From: Cellulomonas shaoxiangyii
GTDB taxonomy: Bacteria > Actinomycetota > Actinomycetes > Actinomycetales > Cellulomonadaceae
Length of the DNA: 64,000 bases
Direction: 5' to 3'
Assembly: GCF_004798685.1 (NCBI RefSeq)
Contig: NZ_CP039291.1
Location: 1-64,000, forward strand
The notes below the pieces were generated by a model. The model did no database searches, had not been told where the DNA came from, and worked only from the letters and a program-made list of their open reading frames with translations. A program made the translations under genes and the position numbers. How positions within the stretch are numbered: the first letter of the stretch is position 1; each line of letters starts with the position of its first letter. Positions 22,074 through 32,399 of the stretch are shown in pieces.

Positions 22074-23590
22074 GAGGGGCGCACCTCCGCGGTGTAGGGG
22101 AGCCGGACGAGGAACCGGGTGTCGCCCGGCTGCGAGCGGACCGTCAGGTCGCCGTGGTGCTTGCCGACGACGATCCGCCACGCGATGTCGAGGCCGAGCC
22201 CGGTCCCGGACCCGACGGGCTTGGTGGTGAAGAACGGCTCGAAGACGCGGCCCACCACGTCGGGCGGGATGCCCGGGCCGGTGTCGGCGACCTCGACCTC
22301 GAGCCAGTCGTCGACGCGGCGCGTGGTGACGGTCAGCGTCCCGGCGCCGTCCAGGGCCTGCGCCGCGTTGTCGAGGAGGTTCGTCCACACCTGGTTGAGC
22401 GCCGCGCCGTACGCGTGCACGGGCGGCAGCGTGCGGTCGTAGGCGCGCACGACCGTGACGCCCTCGAGCCGCTTGTCGAGCATCGTCAGCGTCGCGTCGA
22501 GCAGCTCGTGCACGTCGAGCTCGCGGTCGGGTGCGAGGCCGATCTGCGAGTACTGCTTCGCGGCACCGACCAGCGTGGAGATGCGCGTGGTGGCGTCCTC
22601 GACCTCGTTCATCAGCTGCTCGGTCTCGAGCGCGTAGCCGAGCCAGCGCACCGCACCCTCCAGCACCTCGGGCGCGACCGCGTCGGCGACCGCGTCGAGC
22701 CACGTCCCGTCGAGGCGTGCCGACACGAACGTCGGCGCCAGGTCCCACGGCTCGCGGACGCTGTGCGCGTCGAGCCAGTCGGTGACGGCGTCCTCGGCGT
22801 CGGTGCGCTCGAGGGCCGTCGGGGGCGGGGGCGCGCCGGGCGCCCGCGACTTCGCGAGCGACTCCACGGCCTGCTCCTGCAGGTCGACGAGCGTGGCCAG
22901 CGTCGTCGCGTCGTACGGCCCCGACGCGATCAGGGCGAGCTTGTGCCGCATGCCGGCGACCCGCTCCCGCAGGGCCGACGTGGCCCGGCCGGCGGCGGCC
23001 GCGGGGTTGTTGAGCTCGTGCGTGAGCCCGGCGGAGAGGGCGCCCAGGGCGAGCAGGCGCTCGCGCTGGTTGACGGCCAGCTGGGTGTCCCGCTGCCCCA
23101 TGAACAGGCCCTCGAGCAGGTGCACGGCCATGGGGAACCACTGCGTCATGAGCTCGCTGAAGTCGGCCGCGGGCAGCGCGTAGAAGCGGGACGGCGCGAG
23201 CACGCGCATCGTCTGGCTGTACGTCTGCGGCGCGCGCTCGCCGAGGTAGGCCGCCCACGCGCCGCCGTACACGCCCCGCTGCGAGGTCCGGGAGATCTCG
23301 ACGTCGTCGGTGCCGACGCGGTGGTCGAGTGCGACCGAGCCCTCGAGGAGGACGTAGAACCACGCGGCGGGCTCCCCCTCGGCGTATAGGACGCCCGGCT
23401 CGCGCCGCTCGACGTGCCCGTGCGCGCACAGCCACCGCAGCTGGTCGTCGTCGAGGTGCTCGAACAGGAAGAGCGTGCGCAGCTCGTCGATGTCGCACGG
23501 CTGGGCGTCGGCCGGCCGGGCGGCCGCCACGGAGGCCGTCGCGCGCCCCGACGGGCGCACCGCGTCGGGGCCACCCGTCCCCGCGCTCAC
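22070..23590 (-). CDS. Sensor histidine kinase with cyclic-nucleotide-binding domain
   Basis: 506-aa soluble kinase. Residues about 30-160 form a CRP/FNR-type cyclic nucleotide-binding domain (LFEHLDDDQLRWLC, then ERREPGVLYAEGEPA). The phosphoacceptor segment is GLTHELNNPAAAAGR near residue 190, and the HATPase domain shows NLLDNAAQAL, DTGPGIPPD, FEPFFTTKP and GTGLGL in the last 110 residues. No transmembrane segment, so it senses a cytoplasmic signal. The neighbouring response-regulator fusion ends 4 bp into its start region, making it the obvious phosphotransfer partner (inference). Confidence 0.9.
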   Translation of the reverse strand: MSAGTGGPDAVRPSGRATASVAAARPADAQPCDIDELRTLFLFEHLDDDQLRWLCAHGHVERREPGVLYAEGEPAAWFYVLLEGSVALDHRVGTDDVEISRTSQRGVYGGAWAAYLGERAPQTYSQTMRVLAPSRFYALPAADFSELMTQWFPMAVHLLEGLFMGQRDTQLAVNQRERLLALGALSAGLTHELNNPAAAAGRATSALRERVAGMRHKLALIASGPYDATTLATLVDLQEQAVESLAKSRAPGAPPPPTALERTDAEDAVTDWLDAHSVREPWDLAPTFVSARLDGTWLDAVADAVAPEVLEGAVRWLGYALETEQLMNEVEDATTRISTLVGAAKQYSQIGLAPDRELDVHELLDATLTMLDKRLEGVTVVRAYDRTLPPVHAYGAALNQVWTNLLDNAAQALDGAGTLTVTTRRVDDWLEVEVADTGPGIPPDVVGRVFEPFFTTKPVGSGTGLGLDIAWRIVVGKHHGDLTVRSQPGDTRFLVRLPYTAEVRPS

Positions 23591-25266
23591 CGCTCCCCCA
23601 GGTACCGGTGCACGAGCATGACCGCCATGGCGCCCTCGCCGACCGCCGAGGCGACGCGCTTGGCCGACTCGGCGCGCACGTCACCCGCCGCGAACACGCC
23701 GGGGACGCTCGTCTCGAGGTGGTACGGCGGACGCTCGAGCGGCCACCCCGGTGGTGGGCCGCCGTCGACGAGCAGGTCGTGGCCGGCCCGCAGGAAGCCC
23801 CGGGCGTCGCGCTCCACCGTTCCCTCGAGCCAGTCCGTCAGCGGGGCGGCGCCGATGAACACGAAGAGCCAGCCGGCGGGGACGTGCTCCTTCTCCCCCG
23901 TGCCGACGTCGCGCAGCACGATCCCGTCCAGGTGCTCGTCGCCGACCGCGTCGACCACCTCCGTGCGGGGACGCACCGTGATGCGCGGGTGCGTCGCGAT
24001 CTGCTCGACGAGGTAGTGCGACATCGACGCCTCCAGACCGTCGCCGCGCACGAGCAGCGTCACCGAGCGTGCGTCCCGCGCGAGGAACAGCGCGGCCTGC
24101 CCCGCCGAGTTGGCGCCACCCACCACGTGCACGTCCTGGTCGCGGCACGCCGCCGCCTGCGTGAGGGCGGACCCGTAGTAGACGCCGCGGCCGACGAGCG
24201 CCGCCGGCCCGGCCCCGTCGAGCTCCCGGTACGCGACGCCGTTGGCGAGGACGACGGCGTGCGCGGCGACCGTGCTGCCGTCCGCGAACCGCAGGGCCCG
24301 CGCCGACCCGTTCACCTCCAGCGCGACCACGTCGCGCGCCATCACGATCTCCGCGCCGAACCGCTGCGCCTGCCGCCGGGCGCGCTCGGTGAGCTGCGCC
24401 CCGGAGACGCCGTCCGGGAAGCCGAGGTAGTTCTCGATCCGTGAGCTCTGCCCGGCCTGCCCGCCGGTCGCGGTGCGCTCCACGAGCGCCGTCCGGAGCC
24501 CCTCGGACGCGGCGTACAGCGCGGCGCTCAGCCCGGCCGGTCCCCCGCCGACGACCACCAGGTCGTAGAAGTCGGACGCCGGCTCGACGGACAGTCCCAC
24601 GCGCGCGGCGAGGGCGGCGTCGTCGGGGGCGACGAGCACGTCGGCGTCCGCCGTCACGACGACCGGCAGCACGCTGCCGTCCACCCCCGCAGCCTCGAGG
24701 ATGCGCCGGCCCTCGGCCGACTCCACGGCGTACCAGCGGTACGGCACCTGGTTGCGGGCGAGGAACTCGCGCACCTGCGTGGACCGCGCGGACCACCGGT
24801 GCCCGACGACCTTGGGCCCGTGCACCGGCACCGGCGCCGCGGTGCGCCACGCCTCGAGCTGCGCGTCGAGCACCGGGTAGAGCTTCTCCTCCGGCGGGTC
24901 CCACGGCTTGAGCAGGTAGTGGTCCAGGTCGACGACGTTGACGGCGTCGATCGCGGCCGCGGTGTCCGCGTACGCGGTGAGCAGCACGCGGCGGGCCACG
25001 GGGAAGAGGTCCATCGCCTCCTCGAGGAACTCGATCCCGCTCATCCCCGGCATGCGCTGGTCGGCGAGCAGCACCGCGACCTGCTCGCCGCGCAGCTTGA
25101 GCTCGCGGCACGCGTCCAGCGCCTCCCTGCCGGACTCGGCGCGCACGATGCGGTACTGCTCGCCGTAGCGCCGGCGCAGGTCGCGCGCGACCGCGCGCGA
25201 GACGGCCGGGTCGTCGTCCACGCTGACGAGGGCGGCGCGCGGTGGTGGGGCTGCGACAGTCGGCAC
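23587..25266 (-). CDS. Response regulator fused to thioredoxin-reductase-like flavoprotein
   Basis: 559-aa fusion. Residues 10-130 are a receiver domain with acidic cluster VDDD at 16-19, phosphoacceptor Asp69 (LLADQRMPG) and Lys120 (LLKPWD). Residues about 150-225 look like a glutaredoxin/thioredoxin-type fold. From 234 on it is a TrxR-like FAD/NAD(P)H oxidoreductase with VVVGGGPAGLSAA and VHVVGGANSAGQAA, and the terminal FAD motif GVFAAGDV. The redox-active CxxC of true thioredoxin reductase, expected near 364-368, is replaced by YGSAL. GTG 25266 is chosen for the GGAGGG box a few bases upstream; the ORF extends to 25344. Overlaps the kinase gene by 4 bp. Confidence 0.88.
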   Translation of the reverse strand: MPTVAAPPPRAALVSVDDDPAVSRAVARDLRRRYGEQYRIVRAESGREALDACRELKLRGEQVAVLLADQRMPGMSGIEFLEEAMDLFPVARRVLLTAYADTAAAIDAVNVVDLDHYLLKPWDPPEEKLYPVLDAQLEAWRTAAPVPVHGPKVVGHRWSARSTQVREFLARNQVPYRWYAVESAEGRRILEAAGVDGSVLPVVVTADADVLVAPDDAALAARVGLSVEPASDFYDLVVVGGGPAGLSAALYAASEGLRTALVERTATGGQAGQSSRIENYLGFPDGVSGAQLTERARRQAQRFGAEIVMARDVVALEVNGSARALRFADGSTVAAHAVVLANGVAYRELDGAGPAALVGRGVYYGSALTQAAACRDQDVHVVGGANSAGQAALFLARDARSVTLLVRGDGLEASMSHYLVEQIATHPRITVRPRTEVVDAVGDEHLDGIVLRDVGTGEKEHVPAGWLFVFIGAAPLTDWLEGTVERDARGFLRAGHDLLVDGGPPPGWPLERPPYHLETSVPGVFAAGDVRAESAKRVASAVGEGAMAVMLVHRYLGER

Positions 25267-25347
25267 GGGGCCCTCCAGGTCGCGGAGCGCAACGGGTGGC
25301 ACCGCACACTCTGCCGCTGCGCGGTGCGCCTGCACACCCCCCACCGG

Positions 25348-26049
25348 TCAGGGCGTCGGCTCGGCCAGCCCCAGCTGCTCGCGCAGCGCGTCGACCCCCT
25401 CCATCTGCACGTCGAGCCGCAGGTCGTCGCGGCGCGCGTCCCAGTCGGCGCGCTCGAGCACGTACAGCCGGCTCTCGACCGGGCCGCCCTCGCGCGCCTG
25501 GTACGCCACACCGTTCTCGCGGTAGCCGATCTTGCGCGTGACGCCCGACGAGCCCGGGTTGTCGGCGAACGCCGACGTGGTCGCGTGCTGCGCGCCCAGG
25601 CCCTCGAACAGCAGGTGCAGGATCAGCAGCCGCATGCGCGTGCCGATGCCCTTGTGGTGGTGCTCGAGGCCGAGCCACGAGCCCGTCTCGGCGCTGCGCG
25701 TGATCGCGAAGTCCTTGGCGTACATGCCCTGCGTGCCCACCGGGACGCCGTCGTGCAGCACGGCGAGCTCGATGGCCCAGTCGGCGGGCGTCGTGCGCTG
25801 GCGCAGGCCCCACTGGTACGTCATGACGCTGCGCGCGACCTGCACGGGGGTGCCGCGCGTCCACGGCACGAGGAACGGCATGTAGTCCGGGGGGTGCACG
25901 CCGCGGGCCGCGAGCCGGGCGAGGTCGAAGAGCATCCGGTCGTCCGGGGCGCGCAGCTCGAGGTCCCCGCTGCGCACGCGCACACCCAGCAGCGGCCAGA
26001 TCTCGACGTCGGTCAGCGGTGGGGGCGCGTCCTGCTCGGGTGCCGTCAT
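25348..26049 (-). CDS. GNAT family N-acetyltransferase
   Basis: 233-aa acetyltransferase, likely RimJ/RimL-like. The acetyl-CoA-binding stretch is SWLGLEHHHKGIGTRMRLL (near residue 120) followed by TSAFADNPGSSGVTRKIGYREN, the usual alternation of loop and last strand. Start ATG 26049 is used, since sequence further upstream is Arg/Pro-rich with no family similarity. Substrate unknown. It lies 81 bp upstream of the flavoprotein in the same direction and may share its transcript. Confidence 0.85.
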   Translation of the reverse strand: MTAPEQDAPPPLTDVEIWPLLGVRVRSGDLELRAPDDRMLFDLARLAARGVHPPDYMPFLVPWTRGTPVQVARSVMTYQWGLRQRTTPADWAIELAVLHDGVPVGTQGMYAKDFAITRSAETGSWLGLEHHHKGIGTRMRLLILHLLFEGLGAQHATTSAFADNPGSSGVTRKIGYRENGVAYQAREGGPVESRLYVLERADWDARRDDLRLDVQMEGVDALREQLGLAEPTP

Positions 26050-26116
26050 CCGCGCAGGGTGGCGGCTCGCGCGGGGCCGGGTCAACCGGGATCGCGGCGC
26101 CCCCCCTCCCGGCGGT

Positions 26117-26187
26117 GCCGCACGGACGCCACGGCGGCGCCGCACGGACGCCACGAGGGCGCCGCACGAGACGTGCGGCGCCCTCGT
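26117..26187 (-). terminator. Terminator hairpin after the GH9 gene, built on a 22-bp repeat
   Basis: A perfect hairpin with 16-bp arms at 26153-26168 and 26172-26187 and a 3-nt loop AGA lies 124 bp beyond the cellulase stop, before the GNAT start. It should end the minus-strand cellulase transcript. Its left arm overlaps a short tandem repeat: GCCGCACGGACGCCACG occurs at 26117-26133 and 26139-26155, and a third partial copy (GCCGCACG) at 26161. There is no gene in 26050-26310. Confidence 0.7.
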
Positions 26188-26310
26188 CGTGCGTCCGGAC
26201 CGCCCCCGCGTCGGACGCACGCACCGTCGGCCCTTCACGGGCCGCAGCGGTGGTGGTTCGGTCCCGATCCGGCGACTCGGGGGTCGAGCCGGACCGGGAC
26301 CCGTTCGGTG

Positions 26311-28968
<2,658 letters not shown>

Positions 28969-28988
28969 TCACGAGAACCAGGAGCGTG

Positions 28989-29002
28989 GTGGAGCGCTCC
29001 CA
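28989..29002. promoter_or_regulatory. CebR/CelR-type operator upstream of the cellulase
   Basis: GTGGAGCGCTCCCA matches 12 of 14 positions of TGGGAGCGCTCCCA, the palindrome bound by the cellobiose-responsive LacI-family regulators CebR (Streptomyces) and CelR (Thermobifida). It sits 33 bp before the GH9 start codon on the minus strand, a position suited to repression. No cebR-like gene is in this window, so the regulator would act from elsewhere. Confidence 0.7.
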
Positions 29003-29132
29003 CGGGGCCGGGCCCGCGGGCGACGGCGTCGTCGTCCGGGGCGGGGGCCGGGTGCGATGCTGCCCGACGCCCACGTCCGGGCGTCAACGCACTAAAGGTT
29101 TCGGCAGGCCGTCCGGACCCGGCCCGGACGCA

Positions 29133-29167
29133 CACCGGCCCCGGTCCGTGGGGGACCGGGGCCGGTG
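29133..29167 (-). terminator. Perfect 15-bp-arm hairpin terminator
   Basis: Arms at 29133-29147 and 29153-29167 are exactly complementary (core GGCCCCGGTCC / GGACCGGGGCC) around a 5-nt loop. It lies about 90 bp beyond the stop of the minus-strand gene at 29254-30237 and before the cellulase promoter, so it separates the two transcripts. No U-tract follows, as usual in high-GC actinobacteria. Confidence 0.65.
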
Positions 29168-29253
29168 CGGTGCAGCGGGGTGGTGCAGCGCGGTGGTGCA
29201 GCGCCGGTGGTGCAGCGCCGGTGGTGCAGCGCCGGTGGTGCAGCGCCGGTGGC
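29168..29253. repeat. Short tandem repeat, 13-14-bp unit, about six copies
   Basis: The unit CCGGTGGTGCAGCG is repeated head to tail, with three exact copies in the right part (roughly 29213-29254) and shortened or one-base-different copies to the left (CGGTGGTGCAGCG, GGGTGGTGCAGCG, GCGGTGCAGCG). The array fills the space between the terminator hairpin and the stop codon of the minus-strand gene, and its last degenerate unit runs into the stop. Exact copies suggest recent slippage, so copy number may vary between strains. Confidence 0.8.
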
Positions 29254-30237
29254 TCAGCTGCCGGAGGTGCCCCGCTCGTCCTCGGAACGGGCGTCGACGA
29301 CGGGGTCGGGCACGTCCCCGGTCGTCACCGTCTCCGCCGGCAGGCCCTCGGTCGACGCGGGCACGGCGGTCTGCAGACCCTCGGTCGGCTTCGGCGCGTC
29401 GGGCGTCTTCGCCGCCGAGCGACGGGTCACCTTGCGCGCCGCCTCCTCCGCGGCCTCGCGGGCCTCCCGAGCCTTCTCCGACAGGTCGTCCGTGGCAGCC
29501 GTGACGCGCTCGGCGGCCTTCCGGGTGGCCTCGCGGCTCCGCGCGACGGCGGACCCGGCGGCCTGGCCCACCACGTCCGCGGCGTCGCCCGTGGCCGCCT
29601 GCGCGCGGGTGCGCAGCGACTCGGCGTTCGCCGAGTCGCCCGGCTCCCACGGCTCGGCCCACGGGTCGGTGGTCGAGCGCGAGCGCAGCCACGCGAACGC
29701 GGCGGCGCCGGCCCCGAGCAGGCTCGCGACCAGGAAGAACGTCTTCGCGCCGGAGCCCTTCTTCTCGGCCTTCGCGGCCTCCTTCGCCGCCTTCGCGGCG
29801 GCCTTGGCGGCCTTCTTCGAGTGCTTGCCGGCCGTCGTGGCGGCGGCCGTCGCGGCCGCCTCCACCTGCGCGCCGGCCTTGACCGCCGCCTCGTTCACCG
29901 CGGCGACGACCTTCGGGATCAGGTCGGCGACGAGCTTGTCGTGGGCGCTGTCGATCGCCGGCGTCGCCCGGAGCGCGGCCTTCTCGACCTGCGGGGCCGT
30001 CGCCTTGATGCTCTCCCGGTACAGGTGCTCGACACGCGGGGTCAGCCACTCGGCGAGGGCGTCGATCTTGGGGGTCGTCCACTCCTTGGCGTGGCCGGCC
30101 GCGCCGGACGCCTTGGCAGCGGCGTCGAGGGCGCCGAGCTTCGCGACCCCCGCGGCGTCGGCGAGCGTCGCGCCCAGGCCTGCGGCCTGCACCTTCAGGC
30201 GCTCGGTGTCCACGTCGATCTTCGGACGATGGGTCAT
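29254..30237 (-). CDS. Ala/Lys-rich single-pass protein of unknown function
   Basis: 327-aa protein that I do not recognise. Residues 1-140 are helical and amphipathic (ALDAAAKASGAAGHAKEW and similar), a Lys/Ala stretch (KKAAKAAAKAAKEAAKAEKK) near 145-165 precedes one transmembrane segment near residues 168-188 (FFLVASLLGAGAAAFAWL), and the rest is coiled-coil-like with a disordered Thr/Pro tail. Composition suggests a membrane-tethered helical or nucleoid/cell-envelope protein, but nothing is decisive. ATG 30237 is followed by MTHRPKIDVDTERLK. Divergent from the cyclophilin gene. Confidence 0.7.
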   Translation of the reverse strand: MTHRPKIDVDTERLKVQAAGLGATLADAAGVAKLGALDAAAKASGAAGHAKEWTTPKIDALAEWLTPRVEHLYRESIKATAPQVEKAALRATPAIDSAHDKLVADLIPKVVAAVNEAAVKAGAQVEAAATAAATTAGKHSKKAAKAAAKAAKEAAKAEKKGSGAKTFFLVASLLGAGAAAFAWLRSRSTTDPWAEPWEPGDSANAESLRTRAQAATGDAADVVGQAAGSAVARSREATRKAAERVTAATDDLSEKAREAREAAEEAARKVTRRSAAKTPDAPKPTEGLQTAVPASTEGLPAETVTTGDVPDPVVDARSEDERGTSGS

Positions 30238-30387
30238 GTCCACTCCCGGAACTGGTCTCGACGACGGTGGGTTGTGGCCCCTCACTCTGCCACCGTCGTG
30301 CCTGGTCCGCCCCCCGTTCACCCCGCCGCGGCGGCGTGGCGCCCGCCGCGCCGGTGCGGCGTCGGTGCACCGTGGAACACTGGGCAG

Positions 30388-30927
30388 ATGTTCGCCACCA
30401 TCCACACGACCGCCGGTGACATCCGGGTCGAGCTCTACGAGAACCACGCGCCGCGCACCGTCGAGAACTTCGTCGGCCTCAGCACGGGCGCGATCGAGTG
30501 GACCGACCCGTCGACGGGCGCGCCCCGCACCGACCCCCTGTACAAGGACGTCGTCTTCCACCGCGTCATCCCGGGCTTCATGATCCAGGGCGGCGACCCG
30601 CTCGGCTCCGGCCGTGGCGGCCCCGGCTACCAGTTCGACGACGAGATCCACCCCGAGCTCACGTTCTCCGAGCCCTACCTGCTCGCCATGGCCAACGCCG
30701 GCAAGCGGATGGACCCGGTGACGGGCAGGGTCGGCGGCACCAACGGCTCGCAGTTCTTCATCTCCGTCGCGCCCGTGACCTGGCTCAACGGCAAGCACAC
30801 GATCTTCGGCAAGGTCGCGGACGACGCGAGCCGCCAGGTCGTCGACGCGATCGCGTCGACCCCGACGCGTCCGGGTGACCGCCCGGTGCAGGACATCACG
30901 ATCACGTCCATCTCCGTGGAGGACTGA
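30388..30927 (+). CDS. Peptidyl-prolyl cis-trans isomerase, cyclophilin type
   Basis: 179-aa cytoplasmic cyclophilin that speeds proline isomerisation during folding. The active-site segments FHRVIPGFMIQGGDP (near residue 52) and GTNGSQFFISVAP (near 113), and the HTIFGKV strand (near 135), are intact. No signal peptide. 110-150 bp upstream lies a 10-bp inverted repeat (30261-30270 with 30290-30299) in the divergent promoter. The stop at 30925-30927 is immediately followed by the rhomboid gene. Confidence 0.95.
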   Translation: MFATIHTTAGDIRVELYENHAPRTVENFVGLSTGAIEWTDPSTGAPRTDPLYKDVVFHRVIPGFMIQGGDPLGSGRGGPGYQFDDEIHPELTFSEPYLLAMANAGKRMDPVTGRVGGTNGSQFFISVAPVTWLNGKHTIFGKVADDASRQVVDAIASTPTRPGDRPVQDITITSISVED

Positions 30928-30928
30928 G

Positions 30929-31804
30929 ATCAGCACGTCGACGCCGGCCGGCGGCTCCGTCCCGGAGCCGCCGGCCGACCAGCCCCCGGTGTGCCCGCGC
31001 CACCCCGACCGCGCGGCGTACGTGCGCTGCCAGCGGTGCGGGCGCCCCGCGTGCCCGGAGTGCCAGCGCCCGGCACCCGTCGGGGTGCACTGCGTCGACT
31101 GCGTGGCCGAGGCGGCCCGCACCGGGCCCGAGCAGCGCACCGTCCTCGGCGGGCGCGCCCGCGGCGGGCGTCCGGTCGTCACGATGACGATCATCGGGCT
31201 GTGCCTCGTCAGCTACGTGCTGCAGTGGACCGTCCCCGGGTGGACCGACCGGTGGGTGTTCAGCCCGGTCGCGGGGGCGTTCGAGCCCTGGCGCTTCCTC
31301 AGCGCGGCGTTCCTGCACGCACCGAACCAGCTGCTGCACATCGTCTTCAACATGGTGGCGCTGTGGATGGTCGGGCCGTACCTCGAGCAGGCCCTCGGCC
31401 GGCTGCGCTTCACCACGCTCTACCTGCTGAGCGCGCTGGGCGGTTCCGTCGCCGCCGTGCTGCTCGCCCCGGCCCTGGGGGACTGGTACCAGGGCATGGT
31501 CGGGGCGTCCGGCGCCGTCTTCGGCCTCTTCGGCGCCGTGCTGGTGGTGCTGCGCCGCCTCGGCGGCGACGCGCGGAGCATCCTCGGCGTCATCGTGCTG
31601 AACGTCGTCCTGGGCTTCGTCCTGCCGGGCATCGCGTGGCAGGCGCACCTGGGCGGGCTGGTCGTCGGCGCCGTCCTCGGGGCGGCCTACGCGTACGCGC
31701 CGCGCGAGCGCCGCGCGCTCGTCGGCGTGCTCGCTCCCGTGCTGGTCGGCGTCGTGCTCGTCGGGTCCGCGCTCGCCCTCTACGGCGCGTACGGGCTCGT
31801 CTGA
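30929..31804 (+). CDS. Rhomboid family intramembrane serine protease with zinc-binding N-terminus
   Basis: Membrane protease cleaving helices within the bilayer. The N-terminal cytoplasmic part carries Cys/His pairs CPRHPDRAAYVRCQRCGRPAC and CVDC (B-box-like zinc site). Six or more hydrophobic segments follow, with LHIVFNMVALW (conserved HxxxN), the catalytic serine in GASGAVFGLFG and the catalytic histidine in WQAHLGGLVVG. No canonical start fits: the best ribosome site GGAGGA (30918-30923) points to an ATC codon at 30929 encoding an N-terminus ISTSTPAGG; GTG 30989 would remove the leader just before the zinc site and GTG 30875 lies inside the cyclophilin gene. I set 30929 tentatively. Confidence 0.85.
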   Translation: MSTSTPAGGSVPEPPADQPPVCPRHPDRAAYVRCQRCGRPACPECQRPAPVGVHCVDCVAEAARTGPEQRTVLGGRARGGRPVVTMTIIGLCLVSYVLQWTVPGWTDRWVFSPVAGAFEPWRFLSAAFLHAPNQLLHIVFNMVALWMVGPYLEQALGRLRFTTLYLLSALGGSVAAVLLAPALGDWYQGMVGASGAVFGLFGAVLVVLRRLGGDARSILGVIVLNVVLGFVLPGIAWQAHLGGLVVGAVLGAAYAYAPRERRALVGVLAPVLVGVVLVGSALALYGAYGLV

Positions 31805-31848
31805 GCGACGGTTTCCGGACCGTCGCCCGCGTCCCCACCGTTACTCAC

Positions 31849-31884
31849 ACCTGTGGAACTACAACGGTGTAGTTATCCACAGGT
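31849..31884. other. DnaA-box inverted repeat between rhomboid gene and crgA
   Basis: A long inverted repeat: ACCTGTGGA at 31849-31857 pairs with TCCACAGGT at 31876-31884, and inside it ACTACA (31858-31863) pairs with TGTAGT (31868-31873). The right arm contains TTATCCACA at 31873-31881, a perfect classical DnaA box. A further TGTGGACGG lies at 31929-31937. The gap 31805-31960 has no gene. It lies between convergent genes, so it could also end transcription. Confidence 0.7.
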
Positions 31885-31960
31885 CTGTGCACCGCCTGTG
31901 TACGGAACCCTCGAGCAGGCCTTGAACCTGTGGACGGCGTGGTGGGCGACGGACGGCGGC

Positions 31961-32212
31961 TCAGCGCCAGCGCGTGAGCATCCCGAAGCCGACGACGATG
32001 ATCCCGAACCCGATCGCGAGGTTCCACTGACCGATGCCGGGCACCGGGTAGGCGGCACCGGGGGACAGGTACGTGACGACCAGCCACACCAGGCCCAGGA
32101 TCATGAGGCCGAGCGAGACCGGCAGGTACCAGCGCGGCAGCGGCTTGGGCGCCGACGGCGTGCTGGGCGGCGGGGTGAACGCGGGCTTCTTGCGAGACTT
32201 CGACTCGGGCAC
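31961..32212 (-). CDS. crgA: Cell division protein CrgA
   Basis: Small FtsZ-associated membrane protein that in actinobacteria recruits septal synthases and, in Streptomyces, limits septation. 83 aa with two transmembrane segments (WYLPVSLGLMILGLVWLVVTYL and WNLAIGFGIIVVGFGMLTRW) after a Lys/Pro-rich N-terminus. GTG 32212 is preceded by AGGAG nine bases upstream, better than the longer in-frame reading. Location near the rodA-pbpA-pknAB-fha cluster is conserved. Confidence 0.93.
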   Translation of the reverse strand: MPESKSRKKPAFTPPPSTPSAPKPLPRWYLPVSLGLMILGLVWLVVTYLSPGAAYPVPGIGQWNLAIGFGIIVVGFGMLTRWR

Positions 32213-32399
32213 GTCGGTGAGCTCCTGTCTGCGACGGTGGTCCGGCGGCCGCCGCCCGTCCGCCTTCGGTGCCGCCGTCCGGGGCACGTCGCTGGCTCGG
32301 TGGCGGACCGGTGTCGGCACGGCGCCGATCGTGACCTAGCGTAGTGCTGTCGTCCCGGCTGCCGTGCGCGCCGGTCTCGACCGGCGGGAAGGAGCAGGC

